Below are positions 49,185 to 58,124 of a stretch of 64,000 bases of DNA, one piece after another. The notes under the pieces were generated by a model. The model made no database searches, had not been told where the DNA came from, and saw nothing but the letters and a program-made list of their open reading frames with translations. Both the position numbers and the translations under genes were made by a program. The stretch lies in NCBI RefSeq assembly GCF_024198235.1, contig NZ_JAKCFB010000001.1:496001-560000 (forward strand). Direction: 5' to 3'. Numbering within the stretch: the stretch's first letter is position 1; every line of letters starts with the position of its first letter. The stretch is from Myxococcus dinghuensis. GTDB lineage: Bacteria > Myxococcota > Myxococcia > Myxococcales > Myxococcaceae.

Positions 49185-50720
49185 TCAGGGCGCCCCTTCG
49201 TGTGTGTCGGGCGCGCCGCGCGGCGTCGACGACGTGGCCTCGTTGGAGCCACACACCGCCTCGTAGCGCGCCAGCGTGTCGTGCACCGTCTGGCGCAGCC
49301 GGTCGGGGACGCCCTCGTAGAGCATCTCCACCGCCAGCTGCTGCGCGGCCAGCGCCTCGCGGCAGCGGCCCAGTTGGAAGAGCAGGGTGGAGTAGGTGTC
49401 CAGCACGCTGGCGTTGCCAGGGGCCAGCGCGAGCGCCTGCTGCGCCGCCGCCAGCCCCTTCTCCGGCTGCGTCGTGCGCGCGTAGAAGAGCGCCAGCCCG
49501 TTCTGGGCCCCCACGCTGTCCGGCAGCAGCTCCACCGCGCGCTGCCACGCCGCCTCCTGCGCCTCTCCCGTGTCGCCCATGGCGTCCAGGGACCGCGCGA
49601 GCGCGTCCCAGGCCTGGCCGCTGCGAGGGTGCCGCTCCACCAACTGCCGTGCCCGCTCCAGGCGGGTGGCCGGGTCCGTCGCGGAGCGGATGCGCAGCAG
49701 GGCCACCGACACGTTCCACGGGTCCTCGCGGATGGCCTGGGCCATCTCCCGCTCGGCCTTCTCCTGGCGCTCCTCGGGGGACGCGGCGCCGGGCGTCATC
49801 AGGATGAGGCGCGCGCGGATGGCGTGCACCTCCGCCGGCTCGAGCGGCTGGATGCGAATCACCCCGGACACGGGGAAGAGCGGCGCGGTGATGCTCGGGT
49901 AGTAGACGTGCCGCCCGCCATGCACGTACGCGTGGACCTGTCCGGCGAGGTCCTTCACGCCCGCGAAGGACTGCTCCCACGCCAGGCGGGGCTCCTCGCC
50001 GCGCATGAGGCGCTTCTGGAAGCGCTCGAAGCGCTCGGAGTGCTGGCTGATGAAGAAGTGCACCCACAGCCACGCGGACGCGTAGTACTGGCGCGACTCC
50101 GCGGAGCCCAACAGCCCCTTGCGGTCCCACTCCCACAGCTCGTCCAGGGTGCGCCAGCCGCTGCGCCGCACGTGGTCGAAGAAGTGGGCGTGCAGCGTGC
50201 CCAGCACGACCTCCTGCTTCTCCGGCTTGAGGTAGATGGTCTCCAGATAGGTGGCCAGCCCCTCCGCCAGCCAGCGCGGCTGCCGCACCAGGGCGAACTG
50301 CGAGAGGTAGTGCGTCAGCTCGTGGGCCTGGATGGAGATGTCCGTGGGGTCCTCGCTCAGCGCGTAGCCGTTGCCCGCCATCACCAGCACGGGGCCGTCC
50401 GTCGTGGTGGCGGAGAAGCCCTCGATGGCGACGTTGGTGAACTCGGACAGCTCGCGCCGGTTTCGCAGGACGATGACCTCCACCGTGCCCGGGGGATCGA
50501 AGCTGCCGCCCCAGGCCTGCAAGAGGCCCTGGCGGAGCATCTCCAGCTCTTGCGCGGCCTCCTCGGCGGTTTCGACGTCCAGGTCGGTGCGGATGCTGAA
50601 GTGGGGACTGCGCGCCTCCACCCACGGGCGACCTCCCTCCGCCGGGCAAAGGGCTCGCATGGAGCTGCACCCCGAGAGCAGGGCCAGGACCATCCCCAGG
50701 AACGCCATCCGACACGTCAT
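49185..50720 (-). CDS. Zinc metallopeptidase-like TPR lipoprotein
   Basis: 511 aa from the ATG at 50720. Lipobox LLSGC (Cys 18). The peptidase-like domain (about 35-290) has HELTH (133-137) in QAHELTHYLSQFALVRQPRW followed by LAEGLATYLET, giving the HExxH plus distal Glu ligand set of gluzincins (DUF1570/peptidase-MA-like). The C-terminal ~200 residues are TPR-like (MAQAIREDPWNVSVALLRIR, AWDALARSLDAMGDTGEAQE, NGLALFYARTTQPEKGLAAA). It appears to be an envelope protease or peptidase-fold binding protein. It is divergent from SpoIIM with a 72-base gap. Confidence 0.75.
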   Translation of the reverse strand: MTCRMAFLGMVLALLSGCSSMRALCPAEGGRPWVEARSPHFSIRTDLDVETAEEAAQELEMLRQGLLQAWGGSFDPPGTVEVIVLRNRRELSEFTNVAIEGFSATTTDGPVLVMAGNGYALSEDPTDISIQAHELTHYLSQFALVRQPRWLAEGLATYLETIYLKPEKQEVVLGTLHAHFFDHVRRSGWRTLDELWEWDRKGLLGSAESRQYYASAWLWVHFFISQHSERFERFQKRLMRGEEPRLAWEQSFAGVKDLAGQVHAYVHGGRHVYYPSITAPLFPVSGVIRIQPLEPAEVHAIRARLILMTPGAASPEERQEKAEREMAQAIREDPWNVSVALLRIRSATDPATRLERARQLVERHPRSGQAWDALARSLDAMGDTGEAQEAAWQRAVELLPDSVGAQNGLALFYARTTQPEKGLAAAQQALALAPGNASVLDTYSTLLFQLGRCREALAAQQLAVEMLYEGVPDRLRQTVHDTLARYEAVCGSNEATSSTPRGAPDTHEGAP

Positions 50721-50792
50721 GGGCCTGTTTTCCCACAACCGCCGCTTTTCGGGCAGGGTGGGGACGCCCGTCGCCTGAGCTAGAGTGGGGGC

Positions 50793-51809
50793 ATGGAGAT
50801 GGCGGAGTTCATCGAGTCGCGGCGGCCACGGTGGGAGCAACTGGAGCGCCTGCTCGACGCGTCAGAGCTGCGAGGCCTGCGGGGCCTCAGCCTCGAGGAG
50901 GCGCGCTCGCTCGGGAAGCTCTACCGCGCCGTGTCGAGCGACCTGCTCTGGGTGAGGGCCCGCAGCGGCTCGGCGGACGTGAGCGCCTATCTCAACGACC
51001 TGGTGGGCCGCGCCTACGCCCTGACGTACCCGGGACGGCGGCCCAGGTTCGCGGACGTCTGGGCCTTCGTGTCCCGGGGCTTCCCGGCGCTCCTTCACCA
51101 CGAGTGGCGCATGTACGCGGCCGCGCTCCTGCTGTTCCTCGCCGGCCTGGGGTTCGGCTACCTGGGCATGCTGGTGGACCCGGACGCCGCGCACTTCCTG
51201 GTGCCCGCCGAGCACCTGGACCTGGACCCGGTGAAGCGCGCGGCCACGGAGGCGTCGGGGGAGGGGATGACGACGGGCCAGCAGGCCATGTTCTCCTCGT
51301 ACCTCTTCACCCACAACATCCAGGTGGCGTTCCTGGCCTTCGCGCTCGGGGTGACGCTGGGCCTGGGCACCGCGGTGATGCTGTTCGTCAACGGCCTGTT
51401 CCTGGGCGCGCTCGCGCAGGTGTACGCCGCCAAGGGCCTGGCCGGTTGGTTCTGGGCGTGGATCCTCCCGCACGGCATCCCCGAAATCACCGCCATCTGC
51501 ATCGCGGGCGCGGCGGGGCTCGTCATCTCGCGCGGGCTGGTGGCGCCCAAGGGCCTGCCCCGGGGACAGGCGCTGCGCAAGGAGTCGGTGACGGCGGTGA
51601 AGCTGCTGTTCGGCACGCTCGCCCTGTTCGTGCTCGCCGGCTGCATCGAGGGCACGGTGTCGCAGATCCACCCGCCGAAGCTGTCGGTGGCGTTCAAGGT
51701 GACGTTCGCGCTCGTGGTGGGCGCGGGCGTGTACGCCTACCTGCTGTCGGACTGGCTGCGCGGCGCGCGGGAGAAGTCGCGCGCGCTGGACGCCGCCCCG
51801 GCCCCCTGA
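50793..51809 (+). CDS. SpoIIM-family (stage II sporulation protein M) membrane protein
   Basis: 338 aa. Cytoplasmic helical N-terminus (about 1-95), then about six helices in the SpoIIM/DUF95 pattern: MYAAALLLFLAGLGFGYLGM, FSSYLFTHNIQVAFLAFALG, LFVNGLFLGALAQVYAAKGL and WILPHGIPEITAICIAGAAG with the conserved HG-PE. In Bacillus SpoIIM belongs to the DMP peptidoglycan-remodelling complex; outside sporulators the family accompanies MoxR/DUF58/RDD clusters, as here, and its role is unclear. It is followed after 59 bases by the pyrophosphatase. Confidence 0.85.
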   Translation: MEMAEFIESRRPRWEQLERLLDASELRGLRGLSLEEARSLGKLYRAVSSDLLWVRARSGSADVSAYLNDLVGRAYALTYPGRRPRFADVWAFVSRGFPALLHHEWRMYAAALLLFLAGLGFGYLGMLVDPDAAHFLVPAEHLDLDPVKRAATEASGEGMTTGQQAMFSSYLFTHNIQVAFLAFALGVTLGLGTAVMLFVNGLFLGALAQVYAAKGLAGWFWAWILPHGIPEITAICIAGAAGLVISRGLVAPKGLPRGQALRKESVTAVKLLFGTLALFVLAGCIEGTVSQIHPPKLSVAFKVTFALVVGAGVYAYLLSDWLRGAREKSRALDAAPAP

Positions 51810-51868
51810 CGGGCGGGCCCTCCGGACGTCGCGGCGGCGTGCTACACCCGTTCGCCGTGCCCGAGCCG

Positions 51869-52306
51869 ATGTCCCTGCCCCCGCTGCCCCCCAGTCCCGA
51901 GGTCCTCATCGAGTGCCCGCGCTTCTCCTTCGTGAAGCGCCGCGCGGACGGCTCCGTGGACTTCGTGTCGCCGCTGCCCTGCCCGTACAACTACGGCAGC
52001 ATCCCGGGCCTGATGTCGGACGACGGCGACCCGCTCGACGCGGTGGTGATGGGGCCTCGCCTGGCGCGAGGGCTGCGCGTGCGCATGCCGGTGCAGGGCG
52101 TCCTCGGCTTCATCGACGCGGGCCGGGGCGACCCGAAGGTCGTCTGCGCCATGGCGCCGTTGAGCGAGGCGGAGCGCGCCGGGCTGGAGACCTTCTTCCG
52201 GGTCTACGCCTTCTTCAAGCGCGGGCTGCACCGCGTGCGCGGCGACGTGCCGGACACGCGCTTCGTCGGCTGGTTGCCGCCACCGTCGGCGTCCTTCGCC
52301 TCCTGA
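51869..52306 (+). CDS. ppa: Family I inorganic pyrophosphatase
   Basis: 145 aa from the ATG at 51869 (a GTG at 51857 would add four residues), short for the family (about 165-180 aa). Active-site features: LIECPRFSFVKRR, CPYNYGSIPG, the DGDPLD metal motif, then FIDAGRGDPKVVCA with D and K ligands. It should hydrolyse pyrophosphate in the cytoplasm. The C-terminal helix (AGLETFFRVYAFFKRG) ends earlier than in E. coli PPase. Activity is likely but the short length deserves a test. Confidence 0.8.
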   Translation: MSLPPLPPSPEVLIECPRFSFVKRRADGSVDFVSPLPCPYNYGSIPGLMSDDGDPLDAVVMGPRLARGLRVRMPVQGVLGFIDAGRGDPKVVCAMAPLSEAERAGLETFFRVYAFFKRGLHRVRGDVPDTRFVGWLPPPSASFAS

Positions 52307-52319
52307 GCACGCGCGGGGG

Positions 52320-53627
52320 CTACAACACGCCCCGGGCCTTGATGTCGAGGTAGCGGTTCACCGCCGCGAGGCTCAGGTCATCCGGCTGCACGTCGAGCAT
52401 CTGCACGCCGCCCTGGCTCACCCGGGCCTTGAGGGCCTCGCGGTCCACGAGCAGCTCCGACGCCACGGCGTGCTGGAAGCCCTCCTCGGGACCGGAGGGT
52501 GGGGTGCGCAGCAGGTTCTGGAGCGCGGTGTCCTTCACCGACAGGCACAGGGGCACGTGGCGCCGCGCCAGCCGTTGCAGCGGGGCCACCATGGTGGCGG
52601 CCTGCTCCTCGTCGAGGAAGTCCGTGAAGACGCACAGCAGGCTGCGCCGCGTGAGGCGGACGTTCAGCTCCTTGAAGAGCGCCAGGTAGTCCACGTACGT
52701 CAGGTGCGGCGTGGTCGAGTAGAGCGCGTCGACGATCTTGCGGTACTGCCCGCGTCCGGCCGCGGGGGGCAGGTACGTCTTCACGCCGTCCGCGAACACC
52801 GCCAGCCCCACGCGGTCCCCGTTGCGCACGGCGACGAAGGCGAGGAAGAGCGCCGCGTTCACCGCGTGGTCCAGCTTGGTGAGCCCTTCCACCTGGGCGG
52901 CCATGGAGCGGCCCGCGTCGACGCAGATGAGGATGGACTGCGAGCGCTCCGACTCCATCACCCGCGTCACCGGCTTGCCCCGGCGGGCCGTGGCCTTCCA
53001 GTCCACGTCGCGCCCGCTGTCGCCCTGGGCGTAGTCGCGCAGGCGGGCGAACTCGCTGCCCCGGCCGTCCCGGCGAAGCTGCCGCAGGCCCAGGTTCACC
53101 AGGTCCAGCATGGCCCCGGACAGCAGCATGCGGTTGGCGCCTCGCAGGTCCGGGTACACGGAGATGGCCTGCGCGGCCGGGATGGCGCGCTCGTGCTGCA
53201 CCAGCCCCAGGGGCCCCTGCACGCGCACCGCGATGTCCCCGAAGTCGAAGCGCCCGCGCTTGGACGGCGTCACCCGGTACACCCAGCGCGTCTCGCTCTG
53301 GGGGGCCACCTCCAGCCAGGCCTCGTCGGGCGCGGCGGTGAACGACTCCGGCACGCTGTCCTTCACGCGCAGCTCCACCGCGCGCGTGCCCCGGTGCACC
53401 AGCCGCAGCTCCACCTTGTTGGGCACGCCGACGTTGAGCCGCTGTGGCAGCCTGCGCAGCACCTCCACCCGCGCCGCGCGCGCGACGAGGAAGTCCACGC
53501 CGGCCAGCACCAGCGCCAGCGCGTCGAGCGCCAGCACCGCGCCGCCCAGGCCCGGCATGAAGCCCGCGGCCATCATGGGCACGGCCAGCAGGGCCACCAG
53601 GGCCCACAGGCGCCCCGTGGGAATCAC
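52320..53627 (-). CDS. DUF58 (von Willebrand-like) protein
   Basis: 435 aa from a GTG start that overlaps the MoxR stop (GTGA). Two N-terminal helices ([40 protein letters not shown]) are followed by a beta-rich middle and the DUF58 core [39 protein letters not shown] and [20 protein letters not shown], the last being a VWA-like D-x-G-x-S metal site. DUF58 proteins work with MoxR ATPases as chaperone-like modules in envelope processes. It is the last gene of a five-gene coupled operon. Confidence 0.88.
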   Translation of the reverse strand: MIPTGRLWALVALLAVPMMAAGFMPGLGGAVLALDALALVLAGVDFLVARAARVEVLRRLPQRLNVGVPNKVELRLVHRGTRAVELRVKDSVPESFTAAPDEAWLEVAPQSETRWVYRVTPSKRGRFDFGDIAVRVQGPLGLVQHERAIPAAQAISVYPDLRGANRMLLSGAMLDLVNLGLRQLRRDGRGSEFARLRDYAQGDSGRDVDWKATARRGKPVTRVMESERSQSILICVDAGRSMAAQVEGLTKLDHAVNAALFLAFVAVRNGDRVGLAVFADGVKTYLPPAAGRGQYRKIVDALYSTTPHLTYVDYLALFKELNVRLTRRSLLCVFTDFLDEEQAATMVAPLQRLARRHVPLCLSVKDTALQNLLRTPPSGPEEGFQHAVASELLVDREALKARVSQGGVQMLDVQPDDLSLAAVNRYLDIKARGVL

Positions 53628-54622
53628 CGCGGGACCTCCACCGACTGGACCACCTCGCGCAGCACCTCCGAGGGCGTGGCGCCGTCCAGCTCCGCGTCGG
53701 GGGACAGCAGCAGGCGGTGCTTGAGCACCGGGCCCGCCAGGAAGCGCACGTCATCCGGCGTGACGAAGCTGCGCCCGCGCAGCGCCGCCAGCGCCTTGGC
53801 CGCCAGCAGCAGGTGCACGCCCGCGCGCGGCCCCGCGCCCAGGCGGATGCGGCCCGAGGCGCGCGTGGCCGCCACCAGCTTGCGGATGTACGTCAGCACC
53901 GGCGGCTCCACGTTGACCTCGTTGACCGCGGCGCGCGCGGCCAGGATGCCGTCCTTCGTCACGGCCGGGCCCACGCCCGCCCGCGTCAGGTCGCCCGCGT
54001 CGAAGCCGCGGTGCACGGACGCGAGGATGGCGTCCTCCTCGTCCGGCGAGGGGTAGCCCACGTCGATCTTCAACAGGAAGCGGTCGAGCTGCGCCTCGGG
54101 CAGCGGATAGGTGCCCTCGGACTCCACGGGGTTCTGCGTGGCGAACACCGTGAAGAGGGGCGACAGCGGCATGTGCCGGCCCTCGAGCGACACGCCGCGC
54201 TCCTGCATGGCCTCCAGCAGCGCGGACTGCGTCTTGGCGGGCGCGCGGTTGATTTCGTCCGCCAGCAAGAGGTCCGTGAAGATGGGGCCGCGCACCAGCA
54301 CGAAGGCCTGGGACTTCAGGTCGAAGACGCTCGTGCCGAGGATGTCCGCGGGCATCAGGTCCGGGGTGAACTGGATGCGCTTGAAGTCCGCGCCGATGCC
54401 GCGCGCCAGCGCCTTGGCCATCAGCGTCTTGGCCACGCCGGGCACACCCTCCAGCAGGATGTGGCCACCGGCGATGAGGCCACACAGCATCAGCTCCAGC
54501 GCCTCGTCCTGCCCCACCACGGCCTTGCGCACCTGGGACAGCACGCCGTCGCGGATGGCGTTGGCGGCCTGCACGGCGGAGCCGGAGGGGACGAGCGAAT
54601 GGAGGGAGTCGGTCGCGTTCAT
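53624..54622 (-). CDS. MoxR-family AAA+ ATPase
   Basis: 332 aa from the ATG at 54622, overlapping the previous stop (ATGA). Walker A GVPGVAKT, Walker [14 protein letters not shown], sensor 1 [20 protein letters not shown] and the sensor 2 region ([20 protein letters not shown]) are all intact. MoxR proteins are cytoplasmic chaperone-type ATPases that act with VWA/DUF58 partners, here encoded immediately downstream. A long in-frame upstream extension of the same frame is a shadow inside the preceding gene. Confidence 0.92.
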   Translation of the reverse strand: MNATDSLHSLVPSGSAVQAANAIRDGVLSQVRKAVVGQDEALELMLCGLIAGGHILLEGVPGVAKTLMAKALARGIGADFKRIQFTPDLMPADILGTSVFDLKSQAFVLVRGPIFTDLLLADEINRAPAKTQSALLEAMQERGVSLEGRHMPLSPLFTVFATQNPVESEGTYPLPEAQLDRFLLKIDVGYPSPDEEDAILASVHRGFDAGDLTRAGVGPAVTKDGILAARAAVNEVNVEPPVLTYIRKLVAATRASGRIRLGAGPRAGVHLLLAAKALAALRGRSFVTPDDVRFLAGPVLKHRLLLSPDAELDGATPSEVLREVVQSVEVPR

Positions 54623-55908
54623 GAGGTTCCGGGAGTGCTGCGCCGGGCGTTGCCGGCGGAGTGGATGCGTTGTCGCAGCCGGGCCGCCATCGCGGCGAGC
54701 TGCTGGATGTCGGCGTCGCTGGCCGCCGTCTCGGAGAGGGCCGTCACGTCGCCCAGGCCCTGGGCCAGGTCCTTGCGTCCGCGCTCGGCCAGCGCCTCGC
54801 ACGTGGCCGTGGGGGAGGCGTGCGCCGGGAGCCCGGCGTGGAAGGCCAGCTCCTGCGTCAGCCCGCGGGAGACGAGCTTCGCGGCGAAGCCGTGGTGGCG
54901 GCCCTCGCGGTACAGCCGGGCCATGGCGAACAGCGCGTCGGTGGCGCCCACGCGCGCGGACTCGGGAGGGGGCTGCGGCCGGCCGAAGCGCTTGAGCGCC
55001 AGGGACCACAGCAGCACGCCCGCGAACAACTGGAGCACCGCGAACTGCAGCCCGTAGCGCCGCGCGAAGTCCACCACCGAGCGCTCGTTGGTGAAGCCGT
55101 GGTGGAACTCGTCGAACTCGTACGGGCCGGGCCCCAGCGCGGCGAGGCTGCTCAGCCAGAACTGCGCGTTGTCCGCGCGCGCGAGCCCCCGGTTCATCGC
55201 CAGCTCGGGCGCGCCCACCACCAGCACCCGCCCCTGGCCGTGCGGCACCACGGCGGCCACCGTGAAGCCCAGGCGCTCGTCCTCCAGCACCGGCACCGCG
55301 GGCGCGGGCAGCTCCAAGAAGGCCTGCACCTTCACCTCCACGCGCTCCACGCCGCGCGTGTAGGGCGTGGGCATGGGCGGCACCAGCGTGCGCATGGGCA
55401 GCGTCGTGTCCGCCTTCATCAGCTTGACGCCCAGCGCGTCCAGGAGCGGGTTCTCCCGCGAGCCCCAGGGCACGTAGACCAGGGAGCCCCCCGCGGCCAC
55501 GCGCTCCAGCACCTGCGTCACCTCGCTGTCTTCCAGGGCGCTCGTGCGCAGCGTATTGAAGCCCGTGCGGGGCACGTCCTCGTCGGACAGGCCGGCGTCC
55601 GGCTCGTCGGAGGCCAGCTGCGTCTGCTCCAGGTCGTCCTCGCGCGCGCCCGCCACCTCCACCGCCAGCAGCACGGGCAGGGCGGGCGCGTCCTTCGAGA
55701 TGACGCGCAGGTCCGACATGCGGCGCGTGACGGGCAGGCCGCTCTCCTCCGCGAAGAGGTAGAGGGCGCGAGCGCCGTCCTCCTGCGCGCGGAAGGTGGA
55801 GAGCGTGTCGGCGAACTCGCCACGGCGCGCGCCCTGGACCAGGTACGTGCCGAGCACCCCGGTGAGCACCAGCAGGCCCACCACCAGCCATGGGAAACGG
55901 TCACGCAC
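54619..55908 (-). CDS. DUF4350-domain membrane protein
   Basis: 429 aa from the GTG at 55908, overlapping the preceding gene by 8 bases. An N-terminal helix ([20 protein letters not shown]) and a periplasmic DUF4350 domain ([58 protein letters not shown]) precede a second helix near 300 ([20 protein letters not shown]) and a helical tail. It is standard in DUF58-MoxR-DUF4350-DUF4129 operons. Function of the module is unknown. Confidence 0.82.
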   Translation of the reverse strand: MRDRFPWLVVGLLVLTGVLGTYLVQGARRGEFADTLSTFRAQEDGARALYLFAEESGLPVTRRMSDLRVISKDAPALPVLLAVEVAGAREDDLEQTQLASDEPDAGLSDEDVPRTGFNTLRTSALEDSEVTQVLERVAAGGSLVYVPWGSRENPLLDALGVKLMKADTTLPMRTLVPPMPTPYTRGVERVEVKVQAFLELPAPAVPVLEDERLGFTVAAVVPHGQGRVLVVGAPELAMNRGLARADNAQFWLSSLAALGPGPYEFDEFHHGFTNERSVVDFARRYGLQFAVLQLFAGVLLWSLALKRFGRPQPPPESARVGATDALFAMARLYREGRHHGFAAKLVSRGLTQELAFHAGLPAHASPTATCEALAERGRKDLAQGLGDVTALSETAASDADIQQLAAMAARLRQRIHSAGNARRSTPGTS

Positions 55909-57802
55909 CGGCGGCCTCCGGCGTGGGCGCGGCCGCGAGCATGGGCGCGGTGAGGGTGCGGAACTCCTGGTAGCCCGCGCTGCCCACGGGGGTGTTGCCA
56001 TACCACGCGAAGTCGAAGCGCAGCGTCAGCTCGCGGAAGCGCGGCTTCCACTCGGCGCGCCCCTTGAACTGGCGCAGGTAGTCCCAGTTCGACAGCGTCA
56101 CGTCGTACAGGATGGCCCCGTCGCGGTGCAGCCGCGACAGCAGCGCCAGGTACAGGCTGCGCACGGCCTCGCGGTACTGCCCCTTCGCCGCGAGCTCGTC
56201 GGCCAGGTGGGCCCAGCCCTCGGGGGGACGCGACAGCGCGTGCATCGGGTCTCCGGCCAGCCTCCGGGTGTCGAGCGTGGCCACCTCCAGCGCCTCCTGG
56301 GCCCGCGCCTTCCGGGGGCCCCCCAGCACGCGGATGAGCACCACGCCCAGCAACACGAGCGTGGCCGTCACCAGCAGCATCACCAGCACGTTGGCGACGG
56401 TGTTCGCGCTCACGAAGGAGGAAGACGGGTCGGAGGGCTCGGGCGCCGCGTCGCGCTCGAAGAGCTTCTTGAGCAGCTCCCCCAGCCAGTCGAGGAAGCG
56501 GCGGAACCAGCCCGGGACTTCGGGAGGCGGGGCCTCCTCCTTGGGCGCGACCTCCTTGGGCGGCGCCACCGCGAACTCGGCGCGGGCGAGGATGTCGCGG
56601 GCCCTCGAGGACGCGGCCCGCGCGTCCGTCCCGGAGGAGGGCCCGGCCGTCGCGGCGCCCTGGACGAGGCCGTGCTCGAGCAGGGACATGGCGGCGTCGC
56701 AGTCCTCCTCGTCGTAGGCGGTGCGCTCCACGGCGCGCACCAGCCGTTGCAGCTTGCCCTGCTCCGCGGGGCCCAGCTCCCCGAGCACGTCGAGCCGGGC
56801 GTCACGGGTCGGGGGATGCTCCTCGTCCGAGCAGGCGGTGGTGACGGCCTCGAGGCGCTTCGCCGCGTCCTTGCCGGAGGCGACGGGGGGGCGGGCCGGG
56901 GTGTCGTCGGCGCGCGCGGGCGGGGCCGTCAGGAGCGCGCCGGCCACGAGCACCAGCGCGAGCCCGGCCGCGTGGCGCGAGCCCAGGGGCTTGCCCGTGT
57001 TGCGCGCCGGCAGTTGCTGCACGGCGGCGAGCAGGTCCAGGCCCTCCTGCCGCACACGCCCGTCCACCAGCAGCAGCGTCGCGGTCGCGGCGCGCACGGG
57101 CTCGAAGAGCGCGAAGGTGAGGGAGGCGAGGAACAGCAGCCACGGCGGGCTGTCCAGCGACGCGAAACGCTCCGCGAACGTCAGGTCGATGCCCACCAGC
57201 TTGCGCAGGAGGAACAGCAGGAAGTTGGCCCCCGCGTGCAGGTTGACGAAGACCAGGACCTGGACGGCCATGAGGAGGCGCACCTGCAGCGCGGTGCCGC
57301 GCGCGGGGCCCAACTGCCGCGTGCACAGCCCATACAGGCCCAGGAGCCGCCCGCGCCCCTGCATCACCACCGCGTAGCCCACGCCCTGCGCGGCGAAGAG
57401 GAAGAAGCCGATGCCCAGCGTGAGCAGCAGCACCAGCCAGTTGAAGGCGAAGAGGTAGCCCACCGCGACGAGGAGGCCGGGGAGCCGCTGGAGCGCTGCC
57501 TTCACCGACGCCCCGATGGAGGGCTCCGCCGCGCCGTCGAGCAGCAGCGCCTGCACGTGGTGCGTCGCCGCGCCCTGGCACAGGCCCCGCAGGTACCACG
57601 CGGCGGTGAGCGCCAGGGCGGGGACGAACAGCGGGTGCCCCAGCCGGGCCTCCTCCACGACGTACAGCACGGCGGCGATGACGGCCACGCCGCCGGGGAG
57701 GGTGAGGGCCCAGACGCCGGTGTTGCGCGCACACAGCCGGAGCGCGGCGTCCAACAGGGCCAGGGCGGAGCGGGGGCGGAGCTCGAGCGCGGAGACGGCC
57801 AT
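55901..57802 (-). CDS. Multi-pass membrane protein with C-terminal DUF4129 domain
   Basis: 633 aa. About six or seven N-terminal helices (GVWALTLPGGVAVIAAVLYV, LFAFNWLVLLLTLGIGFFLF, WLLFLASLTFALFEPVRAAT), a soluble middle with Cys-containing ACSDEEHPP, and another helix near 475 (VLVMLLVTATLVLLGVVLI). The DUF4129 end follows: YREAVRSLYLALLSRLHRDG, WDYLRQFKGRAEWKPRFREL and LRFDFAWYG. The last part contains the W-Y-G signature of DUF4129. It is second in the zinc-finger/DUF4129/DUF4350/MoxR/DUF58 operon. Confidence 0.85.
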   Translation of the reverse strand: MAVSALELRPRSALALLDAALRLCARNTGVWALTLPGGVAVIAAVLYVVEEARLGHPLFVPALALTAAWYLRGLCQGAATHHVQALLLDGAAEPSIGASVKAALQRLPGLLVAVGYLFAFNWLVLLLTLGIGFFLFAAQGVGYAVVMQGRGRLLGLYGLCTRQLGPARGTALQVRLLMAVQVLVFVNLHAGANFLLFLLRKLVGIDLTFAERFASLDSPPWLLFLASLTFALFEPVRAATATLLLVDGRVRQEGLDLLAAVQQLPARNTGKPLGSRHAAGLALVLVAGALLTAPPARADDTPARPPVASGKDAAKRLEAVTTACSDEEHPPTRDARLDVLGELGPAEQGKLQRLVRAVERTAYDEEDCDAAMSLLEHGLVQGAATAGPSSGTDARAASSRARDILARAEFAVAPPKEVAPKEEAPPPEVPGWFRRFLDWLGELLKKLFERDAAPEPSDPSSSFVSANTVANVLVMLLVTATLVLLGVVLIRVLGGPRKARAQEALEVATLDTRRLAGDPMHALSRPPEGWAHLADELAAKGQYREAVRSLYLALLSRLHRDGAILYDVTLSNWDYLRQFKGRAEWKPRFRELTLRFDFAWYGNTPVGSAGYQEFRTLTAPMLAAAPTPEAAGA

Positions 57803-57805
57803 GGG

Positions 57806-58072
57806 TCAGCTCACCGCCGCCGCGAGGGCCAGCATGCCGACCCAGACGATGCCCATTCCCACGACGGCGAGCAGCACGTTGCCCACCGTCCACTCGCGCC
57901 GCTCGCCCGGCCCCTCCAGCGCCTTGAGCCGCGTGGAGAGGCACGACGCGCACCGGTTGATGCCCTCGAACTGGGTGGTGCACTCCCGGCAGATGACGCG
58001 CCGGCACTCCACGCAGACGCCGAGGCCGGCGCGCTCCGGGTGGTAGTGGCAGCGGCCCGAGCCCTGAATCAT
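57806..58072 (-). CDS. Small B-box-type zinc-finger membrane protein
   Basis: 88 aa. The N-terminal zinc ribbon/B-box has CHYHPERAGLGVCVECRRVI, then C-R-E-C and CASC, giving the Cys/His ligands of a B-box-like finger. One C-terminal helix (VLLAVVGMGIVWVGMLALAA) follows. It starts the operon and is separated by 3 bases from the DUF4129 gene. Such proteins often precede rhomboid- or MoxR-type modules in myxobacteria; role unknown. Confidence 0.75.
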   Translation of the reverse strand: MIQGSGRCHYHPERAGLGVCVECRRVICRECTTQFEGINRCASCLSTRLKALEGPGERREWTVGNVLLAVVGMGIVWVGMLALAAAVS

Positions 58073-58124
58073 GCCGCCACCTTACGCAATCCAGGGCCCG
58101 TTGCACCACTGCCACCACGAGGGG

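Noticed and set aside
54623..55891. In-frame extension that would fuse 420 residues to MoxR
   Set aside because: The stretch is a shadow of the DUF4350 gene; the MoxR start at 54622 overlaps the DUF4350 stop and opens a normal MoxR N-terminus.
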